DNA from: Cohaesibacter marisflavi
GTDB taxonomy: Bacteria > Pseudomonadota > Alphaproteobacteria > Rhizobiales > Cohaesibacteraceae
Reading direction: 5' to 3'
Assembly (NCBI RefSeq): GCF_900115225.1
Contig: NZ_FOVR01000003.1
Location: forward strand, 250,017-314,016
Length of the DNA stretch: 64,000 nt
Numbering within the stretch: position 1 is the stretch's first letter; each line of letters begins with the position of its first letter. The notes under the pieces are model-generated. The model did not search any database. It had not been told where the DNA came from and saw nothing but the letters and a program-made list of their open reading frames with translations. A program made the position numbers and the translations under genes. Of the stretch, positions 1-9,440 are shown one piece after another.

Positions 1-183
1 GGCGATTTCAGAGGCGGAAAGAAAGGCGATTTCGACATTGTCGATGCCCTTGAGATGACCGCGATAATTGCGTGCGCCACCCGGACGGGCGACATCAAGA
101 CCGGCACGGGCGAAAAAGGCGTTGGTGTTTTCCTGCAGGCGGCCTTTGGAGGGGATCGCGATGATCAAAGGTGTCTTGCTCAT
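1..183 (-). CDS. hisG: ATP phosphoribosyltransferase catalytic subunit (N-terminal part, runs off the window)
   Basis: This is the first 61 residues of HisG, which condenses ATP with PRPP in the first step of histidine biosynthesis. The visible N-terminus contains the family signature [11 protein letters not shown] and continues through [11 protein letters not shown]. The ATG lies 8 bases after an AAGGAG ribosome site. It follows hisZ after 12 bases in the same direction, so hisS-hisZ-hisG looks like one operon. The neighbouring HisZ implies the short HisG form, which lacks a regulatory domain and works as a HisG-HisZ hetero-octamer. The gene is cut by the window edge, not broken. Confidence 0.93.
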   Translation of the reverse strand, partial: MSKTPLIIAIPSKGRLQENTNAFFARAGLDVARPGGARNYRGHLKGIDNVEIAFLSASEIA

Positions 184-195
184 GGTGCTCTCTCC

Positions 196-1344
196 TTAGC
201 TCTCTTTGCCCGCTTGCGTCAGACGATCCAGCCAGACCACAAAACCGATGGCCGGAACCGCGTCCACCGCGTTGCCCTGTTTGGCGCGGGAGGCCAGAAT
301 GCCCAGCAGGCGATCATAGCGACCGCCACCGGCAACCGGCTTGTCTTCGCCTTCGAAATGCAACTCGTAATTAAAGCCCGAATAATAATCGAGGCGGCGC
401 CCGAAATCGGCTTTGAACACCAGCTTCGTGCCTTGCGGCACAGCGGCTCGAATGGCAGCGATGCGATCGGCAAGAGCCGCAAGGGCATCGCCCAGCAGCC
501 CGCCTTCTTTGGCATCGAAGGCACGGAGCTGATCAAGGCTATCATCGAGCGATCCGGCAATGGACAGATAGCGCACGATGATTGCCAGCTTGTCGGCATC
601 CCAGCCCGCCATTGCGGCGAGCTCGGCCTTTTCCATGTAGCGCTCGGCAATGTCGCCCACAGAGCGACCGCCCACGGCAGCAAGGCCTGCGATATCGAGC
701 ATTTCCTCAACCGCCTCGCGCACATCTTCCGGCGCCTTGCCTTCGAGAATACGAGCCAGACCGGCAGACGCCCCATGGCTTTCCGAGCCGCCCTGTTCCA
801 GACGTCTCAGCATGCGGTCCAGCACGGCACGATCACCAAACGCACCTTCCAGACGCCGCTGCCATACAGCGGGCGTGCCCAAAGCATTGAGCAAGGCAGA
901 AAAAAGCCCCAGATCACCGATGGTCACGACCGGGCGCTTACCCGAGAGGCTTTCCACCATGGAAACGGCGCTGGCGACGTTGGCCGCATCAAAGTCAAAG
1001 CCGCCTTCGGGGTCGATCTGTTCGATACCTGCCTGATGGAACTCGCCGGGTTCATCATCGGCGCGCTGGCGGAACACCGGACCAAGGCAGGCATAGGTCG
1101 CCTTGCGGGTTGCCTCTCCATGGCGCAGATGATGCAGACAAACGGGAATGGTGAATTCAGGCCGGAGCGCCATCGCCTCGCCATTGGCGCCAGGGGCGAC
1201 ATAGAGGCGGCGGCGAATGTCTTCACCAATGAGATCAACAAACAGGTCCGCAGAATAGAGGATCGGCAGATTGATCACTCTGGCTCCTGCCGCGTCGAAC
1301 TGTTGAGCCAGCTCGGCGCGCATTGTTTCGGTCAGATGAGTCAT
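196..1344 (-). CDS. hisZ: ATP phosphoribosyltransferase regulatory subunit
   Basis: HisZ is a catalytically dead paralogue of class II histidyl-tRNA synthetase that binds short-form HisG and is needed for its activity and histidine feedback. The 382-residue protein shows the synthetase-like core: LRPEFTIPVCLHH near residue 60 corresponds to the motif 2 loop, and GGGRYDRLLG near residue 340 to the HisS GGRYD signature. It lacks the C-terminal anticodon-binding domain seen in the adjacent HisS. The start is supported by a strong GAGGAGAT site 4 bases before the ATG. It sits 33 bases downstream of hisS and 12 bases upstream of hisG, all on the minus strand. Confidence 0.93.
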   Translation of the reverse strand: MTHLTETMRAELAQQFDAAGARVINLPILYSADLFVDLIGEDIRRRLYVAPGANGEAMALRPEFTIPVCLHHLRHGEATRKATYACLGPVFRQRADDEPGEFHQAGIEQIDPEGGFDFDAANVASAVSMVESLSGKRPVVTIGDLGLFSALLNALGTPAVWQRRLEGAFGDRAVLDRMLRRLEQGGSESHGASAGLARILEGKAPEDVREAVEEMLDIAGLAAVGGRSVGDIAERYMEKAELAAMAGWDADKLAIIVRYLSIAGSLDDSLDQLRAFDAKEGGLLGDALAALADRIAAIRAAVPQGTKLVFKADFGRRLDYYSGFNYELHFEGEDKPVAGGGRYDRLLGILASRAKQGNAVDAVPAIGFVVWLDRLTQAGKES

Positions 1345-1377
1345 GGATATCTCCTCTCGCCTTTTCCGGCTGAGCGG

Positions 1378-2859
1378 TTATTTCGTCTCGGCAGCACGGG
1401 CGGCGTCCCGATCGGCGGCCTGATCTGCGAGCATCTTCTTGACGGTTTCGACCATCTCGGCGAGCGGCACCTCGACCTGAGCGGGACGGCTTTCGCGCCA
1501 TGTGGCGTTGTCCTCGATCTCGGCAGAGAGGCGCTTGCCTTCTTCCAGATCCTTGATCTGAACGATGCCCTTTTCCTTTTCATCAGAGCCCTGAATGATG
1601 GCCAGCGGACAGCCGCGCTTGTCGGCATATTTGAGCTGGTTGCCAAACTTCTTCCAGTTGCCCTGATAAAGCTCGGCCCGCACGCCTGCGGCGCGCAGCT
1701 CCTGCACCATCTTCATATAGTGGCCAAGACTCTCGACATCCCCGTCCATGACGGTAACCAGCACCGGCTCGACGACCATATCCGTGCCCAGCTTGCCGAG
1801 ATTCTTAAGAGCCGTCATCAGGCGGGAGACACCGATGGAGAAGCCCGTGGCAGGCACGTCACGCCCGACGAACCGTTTGACCAGACCATCATAGCGCCCG
1901 CCGCCGCCGACAGAGCCGAACTGGACGACTTCGCCCTTCTCGTTGGTCACATCAAACAGCAGCTCGGCCTCATAGACCGGCCCGGTATAATATTCGAGGC
2001 CACGCACGACGGATGGGTCGATCTTGATGCGATCTTCCCCGTAGCCACAGGCATCAAAGATGGCCTGCATGGTGTCCAGCTCGCGGGTGCCGTCATTTTC
2101 CATGTCGAGAGTACCTTGGGTAAAGGCAATCACCTTCTCGACATTTTCAGGGCTAAGACCGGCGCCCTTGGTGAAGTCGCCGCTCTCATCCTTGCGGCCT
2201 TCGCCCAGCAACAGGCGCACCCCGTCGGTGCCGAACTTGTCCAGTTTATCAACGGCGCGCAAAACCGTGAGGCGGGCTTCGGCATGCTCATCGCCACCAA
2301 AGCCGATTTCTTCCATCACCCCATCAAGCACTTTGCGGTTATTGACGCGGATGACATAGTTGCCGCGTTCGATTCCGAGGGCTTCCATGGTGTCTGCCAT
2401 CATCATGCAGGCTTCAGCGTCGGTCTGCACACCCGGCGCGCCAACGGTGTCGGCATCAAACTGCATGAACTGGCGGAAACGGCCCGGACCGGGCTTTTCG
2501 TTGCGATAGACATAGCCAACGCGATAGGTGCGGAAAGGCAGCTGGATCTCGTTGATATTCTCGGCCACGTGACGGGCCATCGGCGCGGTCAGATCATAGC
2601 GCAGGCTCATCCATTGCTCGTCATCATCCTGCACGGAGAAGACACCGGCATTGGGGCGATCCGTATCAGGCAGGAATTTGCCCAGACAATCGGTATATTC
2701 AAAGGTCGGCGTCTCAATCGGATCAAAGCCATGATGCTCATAGACGGCCTTGATTTTTGCGAGCATGTCATCGGATGCGCGAATATCGTCAGCAGTCCGG
2801 TCCACAAAACCGCGCGGCAGGCGGGCCTTGAGCTTGTTGGGCTTTTTGTTCTTTGCCAT
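1378..2859 (-). CDS. hisS: Histidyl-tRNA synthetase
   Basis: A class II aminoacyl-tRNA synthetase that charges tRNA-His in the cytosol. The 493-residue sequence has [13 protein letters not shown] (motif 2 region, about residue 88), the histidine-binding region [12 protein letters not shown] (about residue 285), [13 protein letters not shown], and a C-terminal anticodon-binding domain (about residues 365-460). The last 25 or so residues are Ala/Asp/Arg-rich and probably disordered. It is the first gene of the hisS-hisZ-hisG unit. No clear Shine-Dalgarno precedes the ATG, so the start rests on homology and on the lysine-rich N-terminus typical of alphaproteobacterial HisS. Very high certainty of function. 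Confidence 0.96.
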   Translation of the reverse strand: MAKNKKPNKLKARLPRGFVDRTADDIRASDDMLAKIKAVYEHHGFDPIETPTFEYTDCLGKFLPDTDRPNAGVFSVQDDDEQWMSLRYDLTAPMARHVAENINEIQLPFRTYRVGYVYRNEKPGPGRFRQFMQFDADTVGAPGVQTDAEACMMMADTMEALGIERGNYVIRVNNRKVLDGVMEEIGFGGDEHAEARLTVLRAVDKLDKFGTDGVRLLLGEGRKDESGDFTKGAGLSPENVEKVIAFTQGTLDMENDGTRELDTMQAIFDACGYGEDRIKIDPSVVRGLEYYTGPVYEAELLFDVTNEKGEVVQFGSVGGGGRYDGLVKRFVGRDVPATGFSIGVSRLMTALKNLGKLGTDMVVEPVLVTVMDGDVESLGHYMKMVQELRAAGVRAELYQGNWKKFGNQLKYADKRGCPLAIIQGSDEKEKGIVQIKDLEEGKRLSAEIEDNATWRESRPAQVEVPLAEMVETVKKMLADQAADRDAARAAETK

Positions 2860-3154
2860 GATTGGACGTCACTTTTGAATTAGAATTGAAGTTAGAGAGG
2901 CGTGCACCGGAAATAGGACACGCCTTGCGGGCTTTTCCTAGCCCATCCAAGGGAAAGCGGCAAGAGAAGAGCTGAGCTTTGGCCTCAGTTGAGCAGGAAA
3001 CTTCACGTAAATGACATCAAAAATGGCATGCAAGGGTCAGCTTCGGGCAAATTGGGTAAAAGTCTCCCATTAAGAACAGACATAAAGCCGATAACGCGGA
3101 CAAAACCACACTACCCCCCTGCTTTGCCACCCCCATTCAAAGCCACTTTCGTTC

Positions 3155-3184
3155 AAAGAAAAAGGGCAGCCCATGCCGCCCTTT
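3155..3184 (-). terminator. Intrinsic terminator of the mscS gene
   Basis: Read on the minus strand, an AAAGGGC stem extended by GC closes around a short loop and is followed by TTTTTCTTT. It begins about 25 bases past the mscS stop codon. A shorter T-run also lies on the plus-strand side, so it may work in both directions. The 295 bases between it and hisS hold no gene I recognise. Confidence 0.7.
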
Positions 3185-3210
3185 GTTTTTCCTTGCCTCA
3201 AAAGCCAAAA

Positions 3211-4035
3211 TCAGGCTTCGGCTTTCTCGTCCCTGTTGACGGAAATGATCTGAGTATGCGGATAAGGAATGTCGATGCCCTGCTCATCGAAGGCTTCCTT
3301 GACGGCCTTCAGCATATCGAATTTGAGCGCCCAATAGTCCGCAGCATCACACCACAGACGTGTGGTGATATCGACCGAAGAATCGCCCAGATTGGTCACG
3401 GCCACCCATGGTTCCGGCACCTTCTGAACGCGCATGTCCGCATTGGCCAGATCCAGAATAATCTGCATCGCCTTGTCTGCGCTGTTGGAATAATCAATGC
3501 CGAAGGTCAGATCGACGCGGCGTGTGGTTTGCGCCGAGTAGTTGGTAATGATAGAGCCCCATGCCTTGGAGTTGGGCATGATGATCTGCACATTGTCCGG
3601 CGTCACCATATAGGTCACGAACAGATCTACGGACTGGACGGTGCCGGAGGTGCCGCCAACATTGACATAATCCCCCAGTTTATAGGGACGGAAAATGATC
3701 AGCATGACGCCGGAAGCCACGTCACTGAGGGTGCCTTGCAAGGCCAGGCCAATGGCCAGAGACGCAGCACCGAGCACCGCGACAAGGCTGGTAGCCTGAA
3801 AGCCGAATAGCTGCAACACCGCAATAACAACAATCGTCAGAATGGCCCAACGCGCCATGGAGGCGGCAAAATTGCCCAGCGTATCGTCGACCTTCTCAAG
3901 CGGTGTTATACGATTGCGAATGAAGCGTGCAACCATTCCAGCGACAATATAGCCGACAACAAGAAACAGAATGGCCTTGGAAACATTGATAATGAGCGGC
4001 GTATAGGCCCCTAATTGTTCTGAAATTGCGTTCAT
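3211..4035 (-). CDS. mscS: Small-conductance mechanosensitive channel (MscS family)
   Basis: An inner-membrane channel that opens on hypo-osmotic shock. The 274-residue protein has three N-terminal transmembrane segments (about residues 12-35, 55-78, 84-108), the pore-lining Gly/Ala-rich TM3 (GAASLAIGLALQG), and the cytoplasmic beta domain beginning at RPYKLGDYV. A C-terminal alpha/beta domain follows to the end. The start chosen is the ATG with GAGAGGAT 3 bases upstream; an in-frame extension of 37 residues has no family features. It is a short, E. coli MscS-sized member rather than a large MscK type. It stands alone as a single-gene unit with its own terminator. Confidence 0.92.
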   Translation of the reverse strand: MNAISEQLGAYTPLIINVSKAILFLVVGYIVAGMVARFIRNRITPLEKVDDTLGNFAASMARWAILTIVVIAVLQLFGFQATSLVAVLGAASLAIGLALQGTLSDVASGVMLIIFRPYKLGDYVNVGGTSGTVQSVDLFVTYMVTPDNVQIIMPNSKAWGSIITNYSAQTTRRVDLTFGIDYSNSADKAMQIILDLANADMRVQKVPEPWVAVTNLGDSSVDITTRLWCDAADYWALKFDMLKAVKEAFDEQGIDIPYPHTQIISVNRDEKAEA

Positions 4036-4360
4036 TTTATCCTCTCGGGAATGAATTAAACTCTTGTCTTTGCGCGAAAGGCCATGGTCCCATGCTCTTC
4101 GCCCGAGCAACCGTGACCGCTTCCAGCTCACTGATACGACAAACAATCAAAAAAAGCCGATGCGATACTTTAGCACGGAAAGAATATCTATTGGCAACCG
4201 ATTTGGACGCAGCAATACGCAAAAGATCTGGTCACGGAAGCAAGTAGACCTATGTCATTTTGCTCGCACCCTCAACAATCAAGACTTCAGAACGAGAATG
4301 GTTCCAAACTATTTGCACATATTTGTGGCTGGCAACCGTCCGCCGGCCTTTTGGCGTGGA
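4036..4360. other. Intergenic stretch, no gene seen
   Basis: About 325 bases upstream of mscS and downstream of tag. Short open frames occur on both strands but none has a ribosome site or recognisable sequence. It must hold the mscS promoter; I could not assign boxes with confidence. Confidence 0.5.
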
Positions 4361-5023
4361 TCACTTCGCCTGAGGGCGCTCAAATGCATCACGCAGAGCC
4401 TCCACCTCATCGCGACAACAGCAGCCCTCAAGATGATCGTTGACCAGCCCCATGGCCTGCATGAAAGCATAAACGGTGGTCGGACCAACAAAGGACCAGC
4501 CGCGCTTTTTGAGATCCTTGGAAATGCGCGTTGACACATCCGTCTTGCCCAAGGGGCCCAAGCTTGCAAAATCGCACCGCTCGGGACGATCTTCCGTCCC
4601 CGGCTCATGGGCCCAGAAATAGGCTGCCAGAGACCCGAACTCGGACTGCAAGTCTCGCGCCCTTCTGGCGTTGTTGATGGTGCTCTCGATCTTCTTGCGA
4701 TGACGTACGATGCCTGCATCGGCCAGACAGCGTTCAATGTCCGTTTCGGTAAAGGCAGCCACCTTGTCTATCTCGAAATTGGCGAAGGCGGCGCGAAAAT
4801 TCTCGCGCTTTCTCAGGATCGTGTACCAGCTGAGGCCAGACTGGAAGCCTTCAAGGCAGATCTTTTCAAACAGGGTTCTATCGTCTTTGACCGGTCGTCC
4901 CCATTCCGTGTCGTGATAGGCCAAATAATCAGGCTTGCCCCCATGCCACCAGCAGCGGGCCTTGCCATCCTCTCCGACCAATAGGCCTTCCACTGGCTCG
5001 AAATCGGGCTTGTCGTCAGTCAT
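4361..5023 (-). CDS. tag: DNA-3-methyladenine glycosylase I
   Basis: A base-excision repair enzyme that removes 3-methyladenine from alkylated DNA. The 220-residue sequence keeps the zinc-snap ligands of Tag: Cys24 and His37 (CWW...YHDTEWG, the same 13-residue spacing as in E. coli Tag) and a C-terminal His/Cys pair in NDHLEGCCC. The helix-hairpin core contains GFQSGLSWYTIL and RNFRAAF-like sequence followed by KRGWSFVGPTT, all diagnostic. The start MTDDKPD has GGAGG 7 bases upstream; a start six codons earlier has none. There is an N-terminal extension of about 20 residues relative to E. coli Tag. It is transcribed alone, away from other repair genes. Confidence 0.95.
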   Translation of the reverse strand: MTDDKPDFEPVEGLLVGEDGKARCWWHGGKPDYLAYHDTEWGRPVKDDRTLFEKICLEGFQSGLSWYTILRKRENFRAAFANFEIDKVAAFTETDIERCLADAGIVRHRKKIESTINNARRARDLQSEFGSLAAYFWAHEPGTEDRPERCDFASLGPLGKTDVSTRISKDLKKRGWSFVGPTTVYAFMQAMGLVNDHLEGCCCRDEVEALRDAFERPQAK

Positions 5024-5130
5024 CGGTCTGCCTCCACGCAAAACGTTCTATATTTGTTCCATACACAACCAACAACGACAAGTCAAAAGAAAAGCCCACC
5101 ACGTGAGCTTCGCAGGCAGGCTTTGGAATT

Positions 5131-5435
5131 TTCAGGTTATCGGTGCCTCGATGAGGCATCTGTCGCTGTGAGACCAGTCTATGCCGGAACACTGTACGCT
5201 TTTTGCTTACGCAAAAATCGGGGCAAAGAGGCCCGCGTCTTCAGGCTATCGGTGCCTCGGCGAGGCACCTGCCGCTGTGAGCTCTGTCTATGCCGGAACA
5301 CTGTACGCTTTTTGCTTGCGCAAAAATCGGGGTAAAGATGCCCGTGTCTTCAGGCTATCGGTGCCTCGGCGAGGCACCTGCCGCTGTGAGCTCTGTCTAT
5401 GCCGGAACACTGTACGCTTTTTGCTTGCGCAAAAA
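5131..5435. repeat. Three tandem copies of a 109-bp intergenic repeat
   Basis: Units run 5131-5239, 5240-5348 and 5349-5435 (the last cut at 87 bases). Units 2 and 3 are identical over those 87 bases; unit 1 differs at about a dozen positions. Each unit carries two dyads: GGTGCCTCG/CGAGGCACC with a one-base centre, and TTTTTGC/GCAAAAA around four bases. The 109-base period is not a multiple of three, so the reading frame changes from unit to unit and the array cannot be coding. It ends one base before the cheZ stop codon. Confidence 0.9.
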
Positions 5436-5436
5436 G

Positions 5437-6162
5437 CTAGTCGAACAAGGCGTCGATGTCGTCCTGGCTGGCAACGCCATCTTCGTTGGCCAGAGCCGGG
5501 CCGTTGAGCAGAGCCGCATCGCCGGTCTTTTCCAGTGGATTGTCCACCTCAATTTCCTGAAATTGTTCGATGCCGCCCCAGATATCCATCATGGACACGA
5601 TGCGTTCCTCGATGAAACGCAGCACATTGACCACTTTGGTGATGCGCTGTCCGGTCAAATCCTGGAAGTTACAGGCTTCGAAAACAGCAATGACCGCATC
5701 CTGAATTTCATGGGTCCACTGGTCTTCTTCACCGGTCAGGGTCTTGGAAAGCTTGGAGGAGTTTTCATCAATGACTTCGGCAGCCTCAAGGATCTGCTCG
5801 GTTGCCTGTTCTGTGCCAAACACGATGGCATCCAGTTCGTCGGTTACCCTGTTCATTTCTGCCGAATGCAGACCATTGACGTGCAGGGTGGCGATTTCGC
5901 GCTTGGTTTCGGCAATGGCCTCGTAGATCTCGTCCATTTCCTTTTTGATTTTGACCGCTTCGCTCAATTCAGAACGGAAGGTCTCAACCAGATTGCTATT
6001 CAATTCCTGAGCAGGTTCGACAAGCCTTTTCAGGGCTGCAAGCTCATCCATGATCTGTTGATGCTGTTCGCTCGAAAGGGAACTGTTCGCCGCAATGGAT
6101 CTGGGAGTCACTGCGTCGCCCAAGACCTGTTCAATCCGAAATGGTTTCGTAGCCAGCGCCAT
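5437..6162 (-). CDS. cheZ: CheZ-type phosphatase of CheY-P
   Basis: CheZ dephosphorylates CheY-P and so resets the flagellar switch. The 241-residue, mostly helical protein carries the active-site signature FQDLTGQRI (about residue 170), with the Asp and Gln that correspond to the catalytic pair of E. coli CheZ, and ends in the CheY-binding tail DDIDALFD after a flexible acidic linker. The ATG chosen has GGGAG 10 bases upstream; an ATG three codons earlier lies almost on that site and is less likely. No other chemotaxis gene is nearby, which is common in alphaproteobacteria, where cheZ can sit outside the che operon. It may have its own promoter in the AT-rich region upstream. Confidence 0.9.
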   Translation of the reverse strand: MALATKPFRIEQVLGDAVTPRSIAANSSLSSEQHQQIMDELAALKRLVEPAQELNSNLVETFRSELSEAVKIKKEMDEIYEAIAETKREIATLHVNGLHSAEMNRVTDELDAIVFGTEQATEQILEAAEVIDENSSKLSKTLTGEEDQWTHEIQDAVIAVFEACNFQDLTGQRITKVVNVLRFIEERIVSMMDIWGGIEQFQEIEVDNPLEKTGDAALLNGPALANEDGVASQDDIDALFD

Positions 6163-6676
6163 TCCAATCATACTCCCAAACTCAAATTACTCTTATTGTC
6201 TAAAGGGGCCGGAAAGCACAGATCGACACATACGGGTCATCGAAACGCAATCCAACAGGCACCAAGTCGAACAGACTTATTGGGAGCAACCATATCGGCG
6301 CTTCGTTAAAATTAGGTTTTTGAATGCAATTTAATTAAAGGCTTTTTCTCCGAAAGAAGCTTGCAGTATAATTGGCAAACTTGCCGCAATATAAATACGT
6401 ACATAAATGACCAAAACCACTTTTGTTTTTTATTTGTATTATCTTATCATCTTGCAGGCTATAAAGGCCTGCTTCCGGTTGCAGCTGGTTCCAAGACGCC
6501 CAGCGTGGTTTGGCGACTGCAAGTTTGTTGCTTTTGCTACTAGCTTGCAATTGACCTTTTCCAAGCGAGTGGCCATTGTATGGTCAGCCCTGCTACCGGG
6601 GCGCGGCGCACAGCGTCAATTGAAGCAATTGTTTATATTTCTCAAATTCTTGTCCCGGGTAGAGTGTAGACGCTGA
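6163..6676. other. AT-rich intergenic region between divergent genes
   Basis: About 510 bases separating cheZ (minus) from the DUF2927 gene (plus). It is clearly richer in A and T than the flanking genes around 6310-6480. Short frames on both strands have no ribosome site or recognisable product. It presumably carries both promoters; nothing else was identified. Confidence 0.5.
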
Positions 6677-7465
6677 ATGCAGAAACCAAGCAACAAGTTA
6701 CGGACCACAGCCCGCATGTCATGCAGGTTCATGGAACAGGTGCGCTTTCTTGCCGTTGTCTCTGTGTTTCTCGTCGGGGCAGCGCTGATGACCACGCCTG
6801 CCCATGCAGCGCATTATGATGACGATGAAGTAGCGCAAGGCTTTTACAAGACTGTGTTTGGCGCCGAGATCAAGGCGCTCAGTTGGGGCGGCCAGTCCAA
6901 GCGGGTCAAGAAATATGTTGCTCCGGTCAAGGTCTGGATCGACAACCGAGCCAGACTCAACCGGCTCAGAACTGTGCGCCGCTTTATCAAAAGCTTGCCC
7001 ATCAGCATTCCCGGCCTTCAGGTGCGCATGGCCAATAATCGCAAAGATGCCAATTTTCATATCTATGTGGTCGATTCTGAAGACTATGTGCGAACCGTGC
7101 AGGATGAAGTCTATAATGATCGCAGTATGGAAGTTCCCGGCCAGTGCATCGTTCGGGTTTTGTCTCGCCGTTCGGGCATTCTACGCTCGGATGCCGTGAT
7201 CGTTTCCGATCAGGGACGCTCGGTTTTTCATCGCTGCATGGTGGAGGAGATTCTGCAAGGGCTGGGGCCGGTCAATGATGACAAGAGCCTTGTCCATTCG
7301 GTGTTCAATGACGAAAGCAGCTTCGACTATTTCACGCCATATGACCGTTTAATCCTCAATATGCTCTATAGTCCGCATCTGCGCCCGGGCATGACGCTCA
7401 AACAGGTCAAACCGATGACCCCTGACCTGCTGCTCTATGCTCGCAAGGTAACGGGTCTGCGCTAG
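6677..7465 (+). CDS. Secreted DUF2927-family protein
   Basis: A 262-residue predicted periplasmic protein of unknown function. A signal peptide covers about residues 19-45 (FLAVVSVFLVGAAL, cleavage after AHA). The mature part matches the DUF2927 pattern: a strand-rich region NFHIYVVDSEDY followed by a conserved Cys-containing stretch and CMVEEILQGLGPVNDD, which resembles the zincin-like helix region of the family but without a full HExxH. The annotated ATG has a weak ribosome site; ATGs at 6716 or 6731 would shorten only the N-region before the signal peptide. It is monocistronic. Confidence 0.75.
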   Translation: MQKPSNKLRTTARMSCRFMEQVRFLAVVSVFLVGAALMTTPAHAAHYDDDEVAQGFYKTVFGAEIKALSWGGQSKRVKKYVAPVKVWIDNRARLNRLRTVRRFIKSLPISIPGLQVRMANNRKDANFHIYVVDSEDYVRTVQDEVYNDRSMEVPGQCIVRVLSRRSGILRSDAVIVSDQGRSVFHRCMVEEILQGLGPVNDDKSLVHSVFNDESSFDYFTPYDRLILNMLYSPHLRPGMTLKQVKPMTPDLLLYARKVTGLR

Positions 7466-7870
7466 GCGCTTTGTCCTCTCCCCTGTCAAAACCCCTTAAG
7501 CTTTAAAGCAATCTTGCCCTCTTTCGCGCAAGAAATGCGGCGCATGGCTCTCGTCATGGGCAAGACGGCCCCCTTGTCATTTTATGCAAATTGCATGGGT
7601 CTCGCCGAGACACGGACAGGATTCGCCGCATGAAGGCTGATCTTTGTCTTTTGTTAAGCATAAATGTAGTGCCGTCATATTTTATTAACCTTGAATCCAA
7701 ACAGAACAAATATCAATTTCTCATTAACCTTTCTGATTAGTTTACCACGTAGAATAATTTTTAATAACAGAAGCAATTATTAAGTATACCTCATCAAAAC
7801 CCAACGCTTCTGTTTTGAATGTGGCCCGAAGGCCGACAATGGCGTCAATTTCATATTGTGAGTTCTGTAA
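7466..7870. other. Intergenic promoter region
   Basis: About 400 bases, strongly AT-rich from 7650 to 7800, with repeated TTATTAACC-like runs. It presumably contains the promoter of the L,D-transpeptidase gene. I see no RNA gene or ORF that I can support. Confidence 0.5.
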
Positions 7871-8587
7871 ATGAAGCACCTGATTCTTACAGCTTGTACC
7901 GTTGTTCTTGGCCTTAGTGGCCTTGTGCAGTCGGTCTCCGCCAGTTCGGTGCGGTATGCCCCTCCTCCTCCTGTCATGTTGAGCCCGGATCAAATCCAGC
8001 CATGGGTGATGCAGCTGCGTCCCGGACGCATGAGTGCCCGCCCGGTGGATGCGCGCCCACGCATGAATCGCATCGCTTCCAAACCGGCTCGCCCGACCTA
8101 TGAAGCATCGCGTAAAGTGGCGGCCAAACGCACCCGCGGCACAGATCCTCGCTTCCTGCCTACGGTGGTCGATTATCAGGGCCCGGAAAAACCGGGCACC
8201 ATCATCATCAACACAAACGAACGCTATCTGTATCTGGTCAACAGGGATGGAACAGCGCGCCGCTATGGCGTTGGTGTTGGACGTCCCGGTTTTGAATGGG
8301 CCGGTACACACAAGGTTTCGCGCAAGGCTGAATGGCCCGGCTGGACACCGCCAGCCGAAATGCGTGCGCGTCAGCCCGGTTTGCCCAAATATATGGAAGG
8401 CGGCCCGCGCAATCCACTCGGCGCTCGCGCGCTGTATCTTGGCTCGACGCTTTACAGAATTCATGGCTCCAACGAGCCATGGTCCATTGGTCATGCGGTC
8501 AGCTCTGGCTGTATCCGCATGCGCAATGAAGATGTCATGGACCTTTACGAACGAGTGCCGGTCGGCACATCGGTAAAGGTCCTTTAA
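7871..8587 (+). CDS. L,D-transpeptidase (YkuD/ErfK family)
   Basis: A periplasmic enzyme that forms 3-3 peptidoglycan cross-links or attaches proteins to peptidoglycan. The 238-residue protein has an N-terminal signal peptide (about residues 1-25), a proline-rich linker, then the YkuD domain from about residue 115 to the end. The catalytic motif is complete: a His in IHGSNEPWS followed by HAVSSGCIRM with the active-site Cys. The arginine-rich linker with repeated RP pairs is typical of alphaproteobacterial paralogues. A weak ribosome site precedes the ATG, but the signal peptide fixes the start. Monocistronic, followed by a strong terminator. Confidence 0.92.
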   Translation: MKHLILTACTVVLGLSGLVQSVSASSVRYAPPPPVMLSPDQIQPWVMQLRPGRMSARPVDARPRMNRIASKPARPTYEASRKVAAKRTRGTDPRFLPTVVDYQGPEKPGTIIINTNERYLYLVNRDGTARRYGVGVGRPGFEWAGTHKVSRKAEWPGWTPPAEMRARQPGLPKYMEGGPRNPLGARALYLGSTLYRIHGSNEPWSIGHAVSSGCIRMRNEDVMDLYERVPVGTSVKVL

Positions 8588-8687
8588 GACCAGACTCTGT
8601 CAGGTGGCGCACAGGGGAATATTTTCAGTGCCATCTGCCACGCTTTGTTTTTGACTTGAGAGTGATCCGATTATGGATCCAACTTTA

Positions 8688-8716
8688 AGGGCTATCCTGA
8701 GGGATGGCCCTTTTTC
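8688..8716 (+). terminator. Intrinsic terminator
   Basis: AGGGCTATCC and GGATGGCCCT pair as a 10-bp stem with one G-U pair around TGAG, followed by TTTTTC. It lies 100 bases after the L,D-transpeptidase stop. Confidence 0.85.
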
Positions 8717-8780
8717 TTTGGCATCATTTCATCTGCATGTATGATAGATGTAGCTGGCTTGAAAGTTTTTCCAAGTGCAC

Positions 8781-9392
8781 TCATGAGGCTCCAGTCTTGG
8801 CCCAGAGCGACCAAGCCGAGGTGCCCACCATCAGCACAGCCATGGCGGCGGTGAAGAGTTGGTATTTGCGCCCGTCCCCCAGAAACTGCATGACCTTTGC
8901 CCCCATAAAGCCCCAGAGCGAATGGAAGACCAGCCCTCCCATGGCAAAGCCACCGATGAGAATTGCGGTTTCATCGAGCAGCGATCCTGTAGGGTTGAAA
9001 TAGAGCGAAAAGGCGATGCTATACATGGCCCATGTTTTGGGGCTGAGCGGATGGATTAAAATGCCCTCTGCAAAAGACAGATGAGCGGTGTCCTTCTTGT
9101 CCGCCTTGTGCATCGTCATGATGCGCCATGCCAGATAGAGCATATAGCCCATACTCAAGCCGCGGAAGATATTAGCAATCCAGCCGTCCTGCATCAGCAG
9201 GGCACCCAAGCCCAAAGCGACGCAAAGCCCCAGCATCGCAGCACCCAATATGGCTCCGCACAAAGGGCGAACCACCGCGCCAAAGCCAGCCTTTGCCCCC
9301 AGCGCCATGAATGTCAGATTGCCAGGCCCCGGCGTTCCGGACATGACGCATACAAACACGGCGAACGCCATTAATGTCGACCAATCAGCCAT
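8781..9392 (-). CDS. LysE-family amino-acid/metabolite exporter
   Basis: A 203-residue inner-membrane protein with five to six hydrophobic segments and the LysE/RhtB signature SGTPGPGNLTF near residue 25, followed by a conserved LxxxL-rich second segment. These proteins export amino acids or related toxic metabolites. The start MADWSTL has AGGTGG 4 bases upstream; a longer frame of 29 residues has none. It is transcribed divergently from a MocR-type regulator 173 bases away, a common pairing in which the PLP-sensing regulator controls the exporter. The exported substrate cannot be read from sequence. Confidence 0.88.
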   Translation of the reverse strand: MADWSTLMAFAVFVCVMSGTPGPGNLTFMALGAKAGFGAVVRPLCGAILGAAMLGLCVALGLGALLMQDGWIANIFRGLSMGYMLYLAWRIMTMHKADKKDTAHLSFAEGILIHPLSPKTWAMYSIAFSLYFNPTGSLLDETAILIGGFAMGGLVFHSLWGFMGAKVMQFLGDGRKYQLFTAAMAVLMVGTSAWSLWAKTGAS

Positions 9393-9440
9393 TTTGCCAC
9401 CTGTCTCTTTTTCTCTCGCCGCATTCATGGGCAAGAAATA

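Noticed and set aside
55-2883. 942-codon plus-strand ORF opposite hisZ and hisS
   Set aside because: It lies antisense to two certain genes, has no domain sense, and reads as a long GC-driven shadow. Long antisense frames of this kind are common over genes with strong codon bias.
2989-3810. 273-codon plus-strand ORF over the mscS gene
   Set aside because: Shadow of mscS; the opposite frame carries the clear channel motifs.
5131-5435. CRISPR-like array
   Set aside because: The repeats are 109 bases and directly adjacent, with no spacers and no cas genes.
5290-6309. 339-codon plus-strand ORF starting in the 109-bp repeat
   Set aside because: It crosses cheZ in antisense, and its start lies in repeat units whose frame changes every copy.
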